Source: Celeribacter arenosi (GTDB lineage: Bacteria > Pseudomonadota > Alphaproteobacteria > Rhodobacterales > Rhodobacteraceae). Taken from it: DNA of 64,000 nucleotides. The stretch spans positions 310,001-374,000 of the forward strand of contig NZ_BAABDF010000007.1 in the NCBI RefSeq assembly GCF_039539485.1, given 5' to 3'. The notes beneath the pieces were generated by a model that had not been told where the DNA came from, did no database searches, and saw only the letters and a program-made list of their open reading frames with translations. The translations under genes and the position numbers were made by a program. Shown here one piece after another: positions 26,102 through 34,442 of the stretch. Position 1 is the first letter of the stretch, and each line of letters begins with the position of its first letter.

Positions 26102-27051
26102 GCAATCTCCTCCACGGAGCGGATACAGGCCCGCCCGTTTTCAAGGACCGGCAGGGTGGTGTGGCAGGCCGCGATTGCATCAGGGCATCGCGGGGCGAAG
26201 GGGCAGAATTCGGGCCACTTCATCTGGTTCGGCGGACTACCGGGAATGGATGTGAGGGTTTCCGAGGGGTCGGTGATGTTTGGCACCGCGCGCAAAAGCC
26301 CCCGCGTGTAGGGGTGCGTCGGAGCCTCGAAGAGCGCCTCTGTGCGCGCGGTTTCCATCACGCGGCCGCCATAGAGGACGAGGGTGTCTTCGCAAAAGCC
26401 CGCCACCACGCCGAGGTCATGGGTGATGAGGACAATCGAGGTGCCCATGTCGCGCTGGATTTCGTCCAGTAGCTTCATGATCTGGGCCTGCACGGTAACA
26501 TCGAGCGCCGTCGTGGGCTCGTCGGCGAGGATCAGGCGCGGATTGCAGATGAGCGCCATCGCAATCACGATCCGCTGGCGCATCCCGCCCGAAAACTCGT
26601 GTGGATAGGCCCGCAGCCGGTTTTTGGCATCCGGTATCTGAACCGCATCCATGACATCCAGCACGCGTTTGCGCTGAGCAGCACCGCGCACGCCTTCGTG
26701 GTGTTCAACAATCTCGCCCAACTGGCGTTCAATGCGCATGTAGGGATTGAGCGACGACATCGGGTCCTGAAAAATCATCGCGATTTCACGGGTCCGGATT
26801 TTGTTCATCTCGGTGTTGGACAGCGTCAGCAGGTCATGCCCATCGAACATGACCTGACCGGAGGTTTGCGCGTTCTTGGCCAAAAGGCCCATGACCGAAA
26901 GGGCGATCTGACTCTTGCCGGATCCGCTTTCGCCCACAATGGCGAGCTTTTGGCCCGCCGCGATATCAAAGCTCACGTCGTTGACGGCGTAGACCGCGCC
27001 GTCGTTGGTGGAAAACCGGATGTTCAGGTTCTGAACAGACAATAGGGACAT
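26098..27051 (-). CDS. Peptide ABC transporter ATP-binding protein (OppD/DppD type)
   Basis: A 317-residue ATPase with Walker A GESGSGKSQ (final Gln instead of the usual Ser/Thr-Thr), IFQDPMSSLNPYMRIERQL, signature FSGGMRQRIVIAMAL, Walker B LILADEPTTALD and VLITHDLG. The C-terminal FCPFAPRCPDAIAAC pattern is the OppD cysteine motif. GAAGGAG precedes ATG 27051; the frame runs on to 27207 without a site. Pairs with OppF to power import. Two bases separate it from oppC. Confidence 0.94.
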   Translation of the reverse strand: MSLLSVQNLNIRFSTNDGAVYAVNDVSFDIAAGQKLAIVGESGSGKSQIALSVMGLLAKNAQTSGQVMFDGHDLLTLSNTEMNKIRTREIAMIFQDPMSSLNPYMRIERQLGEIVEHHEGVRGAAQRKRVLDVMDAVQIPDAKNRLRAYPHEFSGGMRQRIVIAMALICNPRLILADEPTTALDVTVQAQIMKLLDEIQRDMGTSIVLITHDLGVVAGFCEDTLVLYGGRVMETARTEALFEAPTHPYTRGLLRAVPNITDPSETLTSIPGSPPNQMKWPEFCPFAPRCPDAIAACHTTLPVLENGRACIRSVEEIA

Positions 27052-27053
27052 GC

Positions 27054-27986
27054 TCAGCGCTCCTTCGGGTCGAGCGCGTCGCGCAAACCGTCGCCAATGT
27101 AGTAAAGTGAGACCTGCGCGATCACGAAAAAGATCGCCGGAAATGCGAGTTGCCAGAGCGTGCCAAAGGTCATTGTTCCCGCACCTTGGGAAATCAACGC
27201 GCCCCACGAGGTGTTGGGTTCCTGAATCCCGACGCCGAGGAACGACACGAGGCTCTCGTACATGATCGTTTCGGGGATGGTGATCGACATATAGATGATG
27301 ATGACCCAGAGCATGTTTGGCAGAATGTGCCGCGTGATGATTTTGAAATCCGACATGCCAAGCATCCGTGCGGCGTCAACGAATTCGCGGTTCTTCAACA
27401 TCTTCACCTGACCGCGCACGATCAACAGACCGGCGGTCCAGTTGATGATCACCATAACGAGGATCATCTGGATCAGATCGCGGCCAAAGAAAGCCTGCCA
27501 GACGACAAAGAAGATGATGTACGGGATCGACAGGGTGATGTTGTAGGCACCCATGATGATCTGGTCGATACGGCCACCATAGTAGCCCGCAATCGCACCG
27601 AAAGTCGCGCCCAGCCCCACCGCGAGGATCGCCGCGATAAACCCGACCAACAGCGATGTGCGCGACCCCTGGACCACGCGCGCATAGAGGTCACGACCGA
27701 GTTCATCGACCCCGAAATAATGCCCGTTGCTGAGCGATGGTCCACCTTCGGTTTTGATCTTGCCCAGAAGGGACCAATCGATCTCTTCATAGGACCACGT
27801 CGCCAAGGCATGGCCAAAGATCGCAAATAGAACGAGGCAAAAGAGCATGAAGATCGACACAACCGCCATCCGGTTGCGGAAAAAACGGATGCGCGCGTCG
27901 GCCCAAAACGACCGGCTGACGATCATCTGTTCGGCGAGCGCGGTCGTGGTTTCGGGCGAAGAGAGTGCTTTTTTAGGGGAGATCAC
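27054..27986 (-). CDS. Peptide ABC transporter permease (OppC/DppC type)
   Basis: A 310-residue inner-membrane permease with a long cytoplasmic N-terminus, helix 1 at about 42-62, a periplasmic part with HYFGVDELGRDLYARVVQGSR (the DppC signature LGTDxLGRDxxSR) and the EAA loop RMLGMSDFKIITRHILPN. Starts with GTG at 27986, overlapping the oppB stop. Works with OppB as the membrane channel. Substrate is probably di- or oligopeptides by family. Confidence 0.93.
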   Translation of the reverse strand: MISPKKALSSPETTTALAEQMIVSRSFWADARIRFFRNRMAVVSIFMLFCLVLFAIFGHALATWSYEEIDWSLLGKIKTEGGPSLSNGHYFGVDELGRDLYARVVQGSRTSLLVGFIAAILAVGLGATFGAIAGYYGGRIDQIIMGAYNITLSIPYIIFFVVWQAFFGRDLIQMILVMVIINWTAGLLIVRGQVKMLKNREFVDAARMLGMSDFKIITRHILPNMLWVIIIYMSITIPETIMYESLVSFLGVGIQEPNTSWGALISQGAGTMTFGTLWQLAFPAIFFVIAQVSLYYIGDGLRDALDPKER

Positions 27987-28912
27987 AGGCCGGCCCTCAC
28001 TTTGGGGTCAATCCACGCATAGATCAGATCGACGGCGAGGTTGAGCGCGAATGTCAGCACGGAATAGAGGATCGCGAGGCCGAGCAACATGGAATAGTCG
28101 CGGCTATAGGCGCCATCAATAAAGTCCTGTCCGATCCCGCCCGTCGAAAAGAACACGTCGATAAAAACCGATCCGGTGATCATGTAGACAAAAACCGGGC
28201 TCATATAGGCGATGGTGGGCAAAAGCGCAGGTTTGAGAGCGTGCCGCCAGATGATCGTGCGCTCCGGCAACCCTTTGGCGCGCGCGGTCCGGATGAACGG
28301 CGAATTGAGCGTTTCCAGCATCGACCCCCGCGTCAAACGTGCCACAGAGGCCATGTAGGAGGTGCCGAGCGCGATCGCAGGCATGACGATGTAGGCCCAC
28401 TGCCCACCGTTCCAGCCACCACCGGGCAATAGGCCAAGCCATAGGGTGAAGAGAAGCACCATGAGGGGGGCGAGCACGAAGTTGGGGAAGATCTGGCTGA
28501 AAATTGCGAGGCCGGTCATGGTGTAATCCCAGAACGAGTTGTGGCGCAACGCCGCAATCACGCCGAGGGGAATTCCGCAGAGCAGAACGAAGACCGCCGA
28601 CCAGAAACCATAGGTGATCGTGACCGGAAAGCCGTGGGAAATCACGTCGTTCACGGTGCGATCCTTCTGTGCAAACGACGGGCCAAAGTCGAAATGCAGC
28701 AGGATATTCTTCATGTAGGTCCAGAGCTGGACGTGCAGCGGCTCGTCAAGACCGTAGCGTTCGAGCACGTTTTTCATCACCGCATCGGGCAGTGGTTTTT
28801 CGGACGTGAACGGACCGCCGGGGGCGAGGCGCATGAGATAAAAACAAATGACGATCAGGATGAGGAGCGTCGGAATGACCGCAAGGATGCGACGCAGGGT
28901 GTAACTTAGCAT
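27983..28912 (-). CDS. Peptide ABC transporter permease (OppB/DppB type)
   Basis: A 309-residue inner-membrane permease. It starts with the typical MLSYTLRRILAVIPTLLILIVICFYLMRLAPGGPF and ends with a six-helix permease core. The EAA loop is ARAKGLPERTIIWRHALKPALLP. Separated from oppA by 82 bases that contain a strong stem-loop, and overlapping oppC. It forms the translocation channel with OppC. Confidence 0.94.
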   Translation of the reverse strand: MLSYTLRRILAVIPTLLILIVICFYLMRLAPGGPFTSEKPLPDAVMKNVLERYGLDEPLHVQLWTYMKNILLHFDFGPSFAQKDRTVNDVISHGFPVTITYGFWSAVFVLLCGIPLGVIAALRHNSFWDYTMTGLAIFSQIFPNFVLAPLMVLLFTLWLGLLPGGGWNGGQWAYIVMPAIALGTSYMASVARLTRGSMLETLNSPFIRTARAKGLPERTIIWRHALKPALLPTIAYMSPVFVYMITGSVFIDVFFSTGGIGQDFIDGAYSRDYSMLLGLAILYSVLTFALNLAVDLIYAWIDPKVRAGL

Positions 28913-28928
28913 TGAACCTCCGGATGCC

Positions 28929-28953
28929 CCTCCGCCCCGATGTGGGGCGGAGG
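28929..28953. terminator. Stem-loop between oppA and oppB
   Basis: CCTCCGCCCC (28929-28938) and GGGGCGGAGG (28944-28953) form a perfect ten-pair stem with a five-base loop. On the coding (minus) strand it has no U-run after it, so it is more likely an intergenic RNA stabiliser that raises oppA mRNA over the rest; read rightward it is followed by GAG and TTTTT, but no gene would use it. Confidence 0.65.
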
Positions 28954-28994
28954 AGTTTTTCGTATCACTGAATTAGCAGTTTGTCAGAGCGGGA

Positions 28995-30617
28995 TTATTC
29001 GCCTGCGACCTTATAGAGGTCTTTGGAATACCAGTTCTGCTCCACGTTGTTGATCGGCCAGCCTTCGACCGAGTCCTTCAACATGATGTTTGTGGAGTAG
29101 TGATAGACCGGCACAACCGGCATTTCGTCGGCAAGGATTTGCTCGACTTCGGTGTAGAGCGGCTGGGTATCCTGCGAGGATTTCGCAGTGGTCATCAGCT
29201 CGTCAACACGCGCGTTGGAGTATTTGCCGTCGTTGTAGCCCGAAGGCGAGGTCAGCAGGTCAAGGAAAGTGGAGGCTTCGTTGTAGTCACCACACCACGC
29301 GCCGCGCGCCATTTCAAAGTTCTGCGCGCCACGGTTTTCGAGGAATACTTTCCATTCCTGGTTTTCCAGCGTTACTTCAGCGCCCAGTTTCTGCTTCCAC
29401 ATCTGGGAGGCAACAATCGCGACCTGCTGGTGGGCGTCGGAGGTGTTGTAGAGATAGGTGAACGACAGGGGCTCACCGCCCTCGCCATAACCGGCCTCGG
29501 CAAGCAGTTCTTTGGCGATCTTGTCACGATCAGCCTGCGTCATGCCTGCATAGGCCACGTCAGGTACTTCGAAACCGGCCGTAGCGGCAGGGGTGAACGT
29601 GTAGGCGGGGAACTGGCCGCCCTGCAGGACCTGATCCACGATCACGTTGCGATCGATGGACATGGAGAGCGCCTGACGAACCCGCACGTCCTTGAACGCT
29701 TCGGGACCGGTGTCGGACATGTTGAACGTGAAGTAGTAGTTACAAAGCCGCGGCAGGGCGTAGGCTTCTTCGGGGAATTCTTCGGCGAGCGCTGGGTACT
29801 GACCGGCGGGGATGTCGGTTTTCTCGACTTCGCCTGCGCGGTAACGGGTGAGCGCCTGCGCATCGTCGCCGATGACCAGTGTCACAACCTTGTCGAGAAC
29901 GGTGTGCTCATTGTCCCAATACATCGTATTGCGCTCGCGCACGGAGCGCTCTTTGGGAACGTGCTCGGTCAGAACATAGGCGCCGTTGGAGACGATATTG
30001 CCGGGACGTGTCCATTCCGAACCATGAGCTTCGATTGCCCATTTCGGCGAGGGGAAGGTGGTGCCATGCGTCACCATTTTGGCGAAGTAGGGCAGGGGTT
30101 GGGACAGATGCACAACAAAGGTGTGATCATCAGGGGCCTCAACAGCCAGATCGGTGATCGGTTTCTCGCCTGCGATGATCGCAGAGGCGTTTTCGATCGA
30201 CATCAGTTCCATGTACCACGCGTAGGGAGAAGCCAGTTCGGGCGCCACGGCGCGCTGCCATGCGTAGACGAAATCACCCGCCGTCACAGGTTTACCGTCC
30301 GACCACTTCGCATTGTCGCGCAGCGTGAAGGTATAGGTCATGTTGTCGTCGCTCACGGTGTGGGAGAGCGCGACACCGGGGACAAGGTTGCCGTCTGCGT
30401 CTTGGTTATAGAGCCCTTCGAAGAGGTCACGCACGACGTTGGCGCCTTCGACATCTTCCACGACCTGCGGATCGAAGGACGAAAACTCGTCCAGCACGCG
30501 GTAGGTGAATGTCTGGTCTGCGGCGAGGTCGGTTCCCGCCGGCAAATCTGCGGCATAGGCGCCGGCGACAAGCGTTGTCGACAAGAGCGCGGAAAGAAGA
30601 ATTGATTTACGTGTCAT
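28995..30617 (-). CDS. oppA: Periplasmic oligopeptide-binding protein (OppA family, SBP_bac_5)
   Basis: A 540-residue exported binding protein. Signal peptide about 1-22 (ILLSALLSTTLVAGAYA), then a long type-2 binding fold: TFTYRVLDEFSSFDPQVVEDVEGANVVRDLFEGLY near the start, the YTFTLRDNAKWSDGKPVTAGDFVYAWQRA block typical of OppA/MppA, and KDVRVRQALSMSIDR in the middle. It captures peptides in the periplasm for OppBCDF. First gene of the operon. Its promoter should lie in the 243-base gap it shares with the thioredoxin-like gene. Confidence 0.93.
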   Translation of the reverse strand: MTRKSILLSALLSTTLVAGAYAADLPAGTDLAADQTFTYRVLDEFSSFDPQVVEDVEGANVVRDLFEGLYNQDADGNLVPGVALSHTVSDDNMTYTFTLRDNAKWSDGKPVTAGDFVYAWQRAVAPELASPYAWYMELMSIENASAIIAGEKPITDLAVEAPDDHTFVVHLSQPLPYFAKMVTHGTTFPSPKWAIEAHGSEWTRPGNIVSNGAYVLTEHVPKERSVRERNTMYWDNEHTVLDKVVTLVIGDDAQALTRYRAGEVEKTDIPAGQYPALAEEFPEEAYALPRLCNYYFTFNMSDTGPEAFKDVRVRQALSMSIDRNVIVDQVLQGGQFPAYTFTPAATAGFEVPDVAYAGMTQADRDKIAKELLAEAGYGEGGEPLSFTYLYNTSDAHQQVAIVASQMWKQKLGAEVTLENQEWKVFLENRGAQNFEMARGAWCGDYNEASTFLDLLTSPSGYNDGKYSNARVDELMTTAKSSQDTQPLYTEVEQILADEMPVVPVYHYSTNIMLKDSVEGWPINNVEQNWYSKDLYKVAGE

Positions 30618-30657
30618 GATATTTGTCTCCCTGTTGTTTTTTGGGATCCGTTTCCGG

Positions 30658-30675
30658 AATAGGAATCATCCTATT
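30658..30675. promoter_or_regulatory. Perfect palindrome AATAGGA-N4-TCCTATT upstream of oppA
   Basis: An 18-base inverted repeat with two perfect seven-base arms, 41-58 bases upstream of the oppA start codon. An A-run (AAAAAAA) follows it on the plus strand. It is well placed to be an operator for the oppA promoter or a leader hairpin. The symmetry is seen; the protein is unknown. The rest of the 243-base gap shows nothing else firm. Confidence 0.45.
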
Positions 30676-30860
30676 GGTAAAAAAATTATCTCCACAAGCT
30701 TCTTTGACGGGAAACATGATCATCGGCGGCGGTTCCGTCGCGACAGACGATGGGCTGTTGGTTTTTTTGGCGGCACGAAAAGAAGCCCCGAGCCCAAGCA
30801 ACCCTTTGCCATTAAGTTGCGCGGCGCTACCCTGTGGCAAAATCAAAACGGGAGAGACAA

Positions 30861-31415
30861 ATGGCTACTAGAACGCCGATCTGTGACTTTGGCTGGCGCG
30901 CGCCGGATTTTACCCTGCCGGCAACCGATGGAAAGACCTATAGCCTGTCCGATGTGGCGGGTGAGCGTGGAACACTCATCGTCTTCATCTGCAACCATTG
31001 CCCCTATGTGCTCGCCATTCTCGACCGGCTCATCCGTGATGCGAAAGAGCTGCAGTCGATGGGTGTTGGTGTTGCCGCGATCTGTTCCAACGACGCGACG
31101 ACCCATCCCGCCGACAGTTTCGAAAACATGGCAACCATGGCGCAGGAACGCGGGTTTCCCTTTCCCTACCTGCACGATGAAGATCAATCCGTCGCGCGCG
31201 CCTATGATGCGGTCTGCACACCGGATTTCTTCGGCTTTGACGCGAATCTCGGGCTGCAATATCGCGGGCGGCTTGATGCATCACGCGCACGCCCTGCGGA
31301 CGCGGATGTGCGTCGAGACCTCTTTGAGGCAATGAAGGCCGTTGTCGAAACCGGCGAAGGACCGCGCGACCAGATCGGGTCGATGGGGTGCTCCATCAAA
31401 TGGAAAGCCGCCTAG
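30861..31415 (+). CDS. Thioredoxin-like protein of the redoxin/AhpC-TSA group
   Basis: A 184-residue cytoplasmic protein with a thioredoxin fold. It starts with GWRAPDFTLPATDGKTYSLSDVAG, the redoxin pattern, then ICNHCPYV with a CxxC pair at Cys44 and Cys47, and CTPDFFGFD with the cis-Pro segment later. The two active Cys with His between (CNHC) define a widespread but biochemically poorly studied subfamily. GGGAGAG lies before ATG 30861. Divergent from oppA and convergent with the phosphorylase gene (three-base gap). A role in thiol redox or peroxide handling is likely but not certain. Confidence 0.8.
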   Translation: MATRTPICDFGWRAPDFTLPATDGKTYSLSDVAGERGTLIVFICNHCPYVLAILDRLIRDAKELQSMGVGVAAICSNDATTHPADSFENMATMAQERGFPFPYLHDEDQSVARAYDAVCTPDFFGFDANLGLQYRGRLDASRARPADADVRRDLFEAMKAVVETGEGPRDQIGSMGCSIKWKAA

Positions 31416-31418
31416 GCG

Positions 31419-33167
31419 TTAGTACTGGTTGGTGATCCAGCGGCACTGATAGGGCGCAAAGGTAACATGATGTCCGCGCGGGTCGATGCGTTCGCCCGCG
31501 ATCAGGTCGTACCAGTCTTCGCCATCGATCATGTTGATTGAAATAAGCGGTATTTCAATCTCACGGTCGGTCATGTTGTGCAGTGCAAAGATCGATTGGT
31601 CGCGGCTTTGCGATTGTCGCCAGATGCCGAAAATTTCTTCGCCCAATTGCATGGTGAACTGGGTCGCATTGGGGTGGAACGCCTTTTGCGCTGTGCGCAC
31701 AGCGATCCGGTCCTTCATCGCGGCCAGTAGAACAGATGTCGTGCTCTCGGGATCGCCGAGCAACTCTCGCAGCGCGGGGTAATCCCATCGATGCCGGTTG
31801 ATCGCCCGTTTCACGCCGGTCTTTTCAACCCCATCGTGGTCATTTCCGGTGCCCAGAAGCGAATGGATGTAAAACGCAGGCACGCCCTCCAGCGCCATAA
31901 CGATCGTCTGCGAACACAGGAATCGCGCCAGCTGCAGCCCGTCTTCGCCGCCGCCAATCGTGCCTTTGAGCGCGTCGAAATAGGTGATGTTGAGCTCATA
32001 TGGCTTCTCTGACCCGTCGGGCATGGCGCGCATGGAAACCAATCCACCAAAATCGCGCACGCAGCCGATGACCTGCCCCAATTCCTCGCCACTCAGCAAT
32101 CCTTCTGCCCCGCGCACGCCAATGCCATCATGGGAGGCCGAAAAATTGAGATAGGCACAGCCCAGTTGCGCCGGCGGCATCCGCATCAGCCACTGATTGA
32201 GATGCAAAGACGAGCCCGACAGCAACGCATGCAGCAGGATCGGCGGCAACGAAAAATTGTAGATCATATGCGCTTCGTTGCGGTTGCCGAAATAGCTGAG
32301 GTTCTCCGAATTGGGCACGTTGGTTTCGGTCAGCAGAACCACAGGCTCTTCGGCGTAGTCGCACAACAACCGCATCAATCGGACAATGGCATGTGTCTGG
32401 GGGAGGTGAACGCCCGACGTGCCGAGCTCTTTCCAGATAAAGGCAACGGCATCCAGACGAACAATCCGCACACCATGGTCAATATGCAGCCGCATGATCC
32501 GCAGGAACTCGAAGAGGACCTCGGGGTTATGGAAATCCACGTCGATCTGGTCATGGCTAAAGGTGCACCAGACGTGGCGCGTGCCATTCGCGGTTTCCAC
32601 CTCGCGCAAAAGCGGCGATGTGCGTGGGCGAACTACGTCGGACAGGTCGTCTTGGGGCGACGCTTCGACAAAGAATTTGTCGTAGGGCTCATGCCCCTGC
32701 AGGTACTCCGAAAACCAATGCGACATCGACGAGACGTGATTGAGCACCAGATCGGACATCAACCGGAACTCGCCCGAAATCCGCTCAATGTCCTCCCAAT
32801 CGCCCAATTGCCCGTTCACCACACGGTAGTCGGTGACCGCAAAGCCATCGTCCGAGGTAAACGGGAAAAACGGCAGGATATGCACGCCCTTCACCACGCC
32901 TTTGAGATAGCGCGACAGAAAATCATGCAGCAGGTCGAGCGGTTTGTGCCGCCCGTCGACGAAAGTATTGCCATAGGTGATGACGAGCGTGTCTTTTTCG
33001 CTCCACAGGCCCGTGCCGTCTTGTCGGGTGCGATTGCGCCGGTTGGTCCCGTCGGGCCAGAACGCCGAAATAATGTCGGACCGGAGCGCGACAGCTTCAT
33101 GGTCTGGGTAAATCAGCTCGATGAGCGCATCGAGTTTGTCGGCGAACTGGGATCTGGCTTTGGCCAT
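31419..33167 (-). CDS. GH13_18 glycoside phosphorylase (sucrose/glucosylglycerate phosphorylase-like)
   Basis: A 582-residue GH13 subfamily 18 enzyme. The group includes sucrose phosphorylase, sucrose 6'-phosphate phosphorylase and glucosylglycerate phosphorylase (E. coli YcjM). Seen: LIYPDHEA, WSEKDTLVITYGNTF, HILPFFPFTSDDGFAVTDYR, nucleophile Asp239 in GVRIVRLDAVAFIWKE, acid/base Glu281 in LLTETNVPN, and NFSASHDGIGVRG. Length and the WxEKDxxLITYGD-like block are closer to the YcjM-like branch than to the roughly 500-residue sucrose phosphorylases. The ATG at 33167 has GGAAAG 13 bases upstream, rather far; a TTG at 33212 is possible. It would release sugar-1-phosphate, which the pgm product can use if it is alpha-glucose-1-phosphate. 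Confidence 0.82.
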   Translation of the reverse strand: MAKARSQFADKLDALIELIYPDHEAVALRSDIISAFWPDGTNRRNRTRQDGTGLWSEKDTLVITYGNTFVDGRHKPLDLLHDFLSRYLKGVVKGVHILPFFPFTSDDGFAVTDYRVVNGQLGDWEDIERISGEFRLMSDLVLNHVSSMSHWFSEYLQGHEPYDKFFVEASPQDDLSDVVRPRTSPLLREVETANGTRHVWCTFSHDQIDVDFHNPEVLFEFLRIMRLHIDHGVRIVRLDAVAFIWKELGTSGVHLPQTHAIVRLMRLLCDYAEEPVVLLTETNVPNSENLSYFGNRNEAHMIYNFSLPPILLHALLSGSSLHLNQWLMRMPPAQLGCAYLNFSASHDGIGVRGAEGLLSGEELGQVIGCVRDFGGLVSMRAMPDGSEKPYELNITYFDALKGTIGGGEDGLQLARFLCSQTIVMALEGVPAFYIHSLLGTGNDHDGVEKTGVKRAINRHRWDYPALRELLGDPESTTSVLLAAMKDRIAVRTAQKAFHPNATQFTMQLGEEIFGIWRQSQSRDQSIFALHNMTDREIEIPLISINMIDGEDWYDLIAGERIDPRGHHVTFAPYQCRWITNQY

Positions 33168-33315
33168 GGTGCCGGTGCATCTTTCCGTTTCAATCAGGTT
33201 TGACCCCGACAAAAACAGACATACCCCTGCATTTCAATGTGGTGCAGAACCCTACAGACAGTTTTTGAGGCAATCAGGAATGGGCATAAACATCTGCCCA
33301 AGAATGCGGCACGCC

Positions 33316-33465
33316 TTACGCGTGATCGCCAGGCGTCGTGTCCACGAGCCATCCGCCCGGGCCTGCGATGGAGTCTGGGAGAAATGCGATCATAGCCTCG
33401 CGCAGAGCGAGCAACGTCATCAGCGCCAATGCAATTTGGTCAAATGTCAGCGTTGTGAAGTCCAT
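33316..33465 (-). CDS. Small hypothetical protein of 49 residues after truA
   Basis: A 49-codon frame from ATG 33465 to TAA 33316 with a textbook AAGGAG seven bases upstream. The predicted protein begins MDFTTLTFDQIALALMTLLA, continues LREAMIAFLPDSIAGPGGWL and ends VDTTPGDHA. The first half is hydrophobic and could be one short membrane-associated helix; the end is polar. I recognise no family. It lies 84 bases downstream of truA on the same strand, so it may be a late gene of that transcript. The strong ribosome site is the main evidence. Confidence 0.6.
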   Translation of the reverse strand: MDFTTLTFDQIALALMTLLALREAMIAFLPDSIAGPGGWLVDTTPGDHA

Positions 33466-33549
33466 GATCCGTCTCCTTGTTGCGGGATTAGAGATGCAAT
33501 GGGATTGGGGCGGAAATGGGGCCGCCCTGTGACGACCGGAGGGCTTTGG

Positions 33550-34320
33550 CTATGTGCCGAAGGTGTCGTCGGGATATTGGACGCCCGTTAGATAGAGGCC
33601 ATGGGGCGGGCACACCGGCCCGCAGGCTGCGCGGTCGCGCGCCTCAAGCGCAGCCGTCACATCGTCGGCCACCCATGCACCCGATCCGACCCGCTCCAAC
33701 GTGCCGACAAACGACCGCACCTGATTGTGCAGGAAAGAGCGCGCCTGGAAATACAGCCGGAATTCACGGCCAAAGGGGATGTCGAATGCCTCAACCCGTG
33801 CCACATCCAACGTTTTCACGGGGCTGTCGGCCTGACACATCGTGGATCGAAACGTTGTGAAATCATGTTTGCCGATCAGCCGGTCCGCACCCGCCTGCAT
33901 CGCATCGACGTCCAAATCGTGCTGAACGTGCCATGCCAATCCCGCATCATGGACCAAGGGCGCGCGCCGCGACACAATGCGGAACATGTAGCGCCGCTCG
34001 GTCGCCGAAAACCGCGCGTGCCAGTCATCTGCGACGCGCGCGACTTTTAGAATCGCAACCGGCGCAGGTTTGAGGTGAAAGTTCAGCGCCTCGGAAAGGC
34101 GGAACGGATCCCATTCCTTCACCAGATCGCAATGCGCAACCTGACCCATGGCATGAACCCCCGCATCTGTGCGCCCCGCTGCCGCGATCCCTGCGCAGGC
34201 GGGTTCGAGAACACGCAACGCCTCTTCGATGGCCTGCTGGACAGAGGGGTGTTCTTTCTGGCGCTGCCATCCTGAAAAAGGCGCGCCATTGTATTCGATG
34301 AGGAGGGCATAACGGGGCAT
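33550..34320 (-). CDS. truA: tRNA pseudouridine synthase A
   Basis: A 256-residue enzyme that makes pseudouridine at positions 38-40 of tRNA anticodon arms. The start MPRYALLIEYNGAPFSGWQRQ is typical, and the catalytic Asp is in AAGRTDAGVHAMGQVAH. RRYMFRI and SFLHNQVRSFVGTL are further family blocks. Length is normal. It is divergent from ycjX across 122 bases. Also followed on its own strand by a 49-codon gene. Confidence 0.96.
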   Translation of the reverse strand: MPRYALLIEYNGAPFSGWQRQKEHPSVQQAIEEALRVLEPACAGIAAAGRTDAGVHAMGQVAHCDLVKEWDPFRLSEALNFHLKPAPVAILKVARVADDWHARFSATERRYMFRIVSRRAPLVHDAGLAWHVQHDLDVDAMQAGADRLIGKHDFTTFRSTMCQADSPVKTLDVARVEAFDIPFGREFRLYFQARSFLHNQVRSFVGTLERVGSGAWVADDVTAALEARDRAACGPVCPPHGLYLTGVQYPDDTFGT

Positions 34321-34442
34321 AACCCGCGCTTTACCCCGTTTGATGCGCGCTGCAAAGGGGGAGGCGAAGCCCCTATGACACCTTTCAACATGAGCTTGTC
34401 AGACATATGTATTGGGTAAGATTAGGCTGGAAGGGCAGGCAT

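Noticed and set aside
29100..30605. A 501-codon open frame on the plus strand across the peptide-binding protein gene
   Set aside because: It lies wholly antisense to oppA, which has a signal peptide and family motifs; such frames are common opposite high-GC genes. It shows no domain and no ribosome site.
33281..33300. TGGGCA-N8-TGCCCA hairpin as terminator of the 49-codon gene
   Set aside because: The six-pair stem has no following T-run in the gene's direction; it may be a chance pairing.
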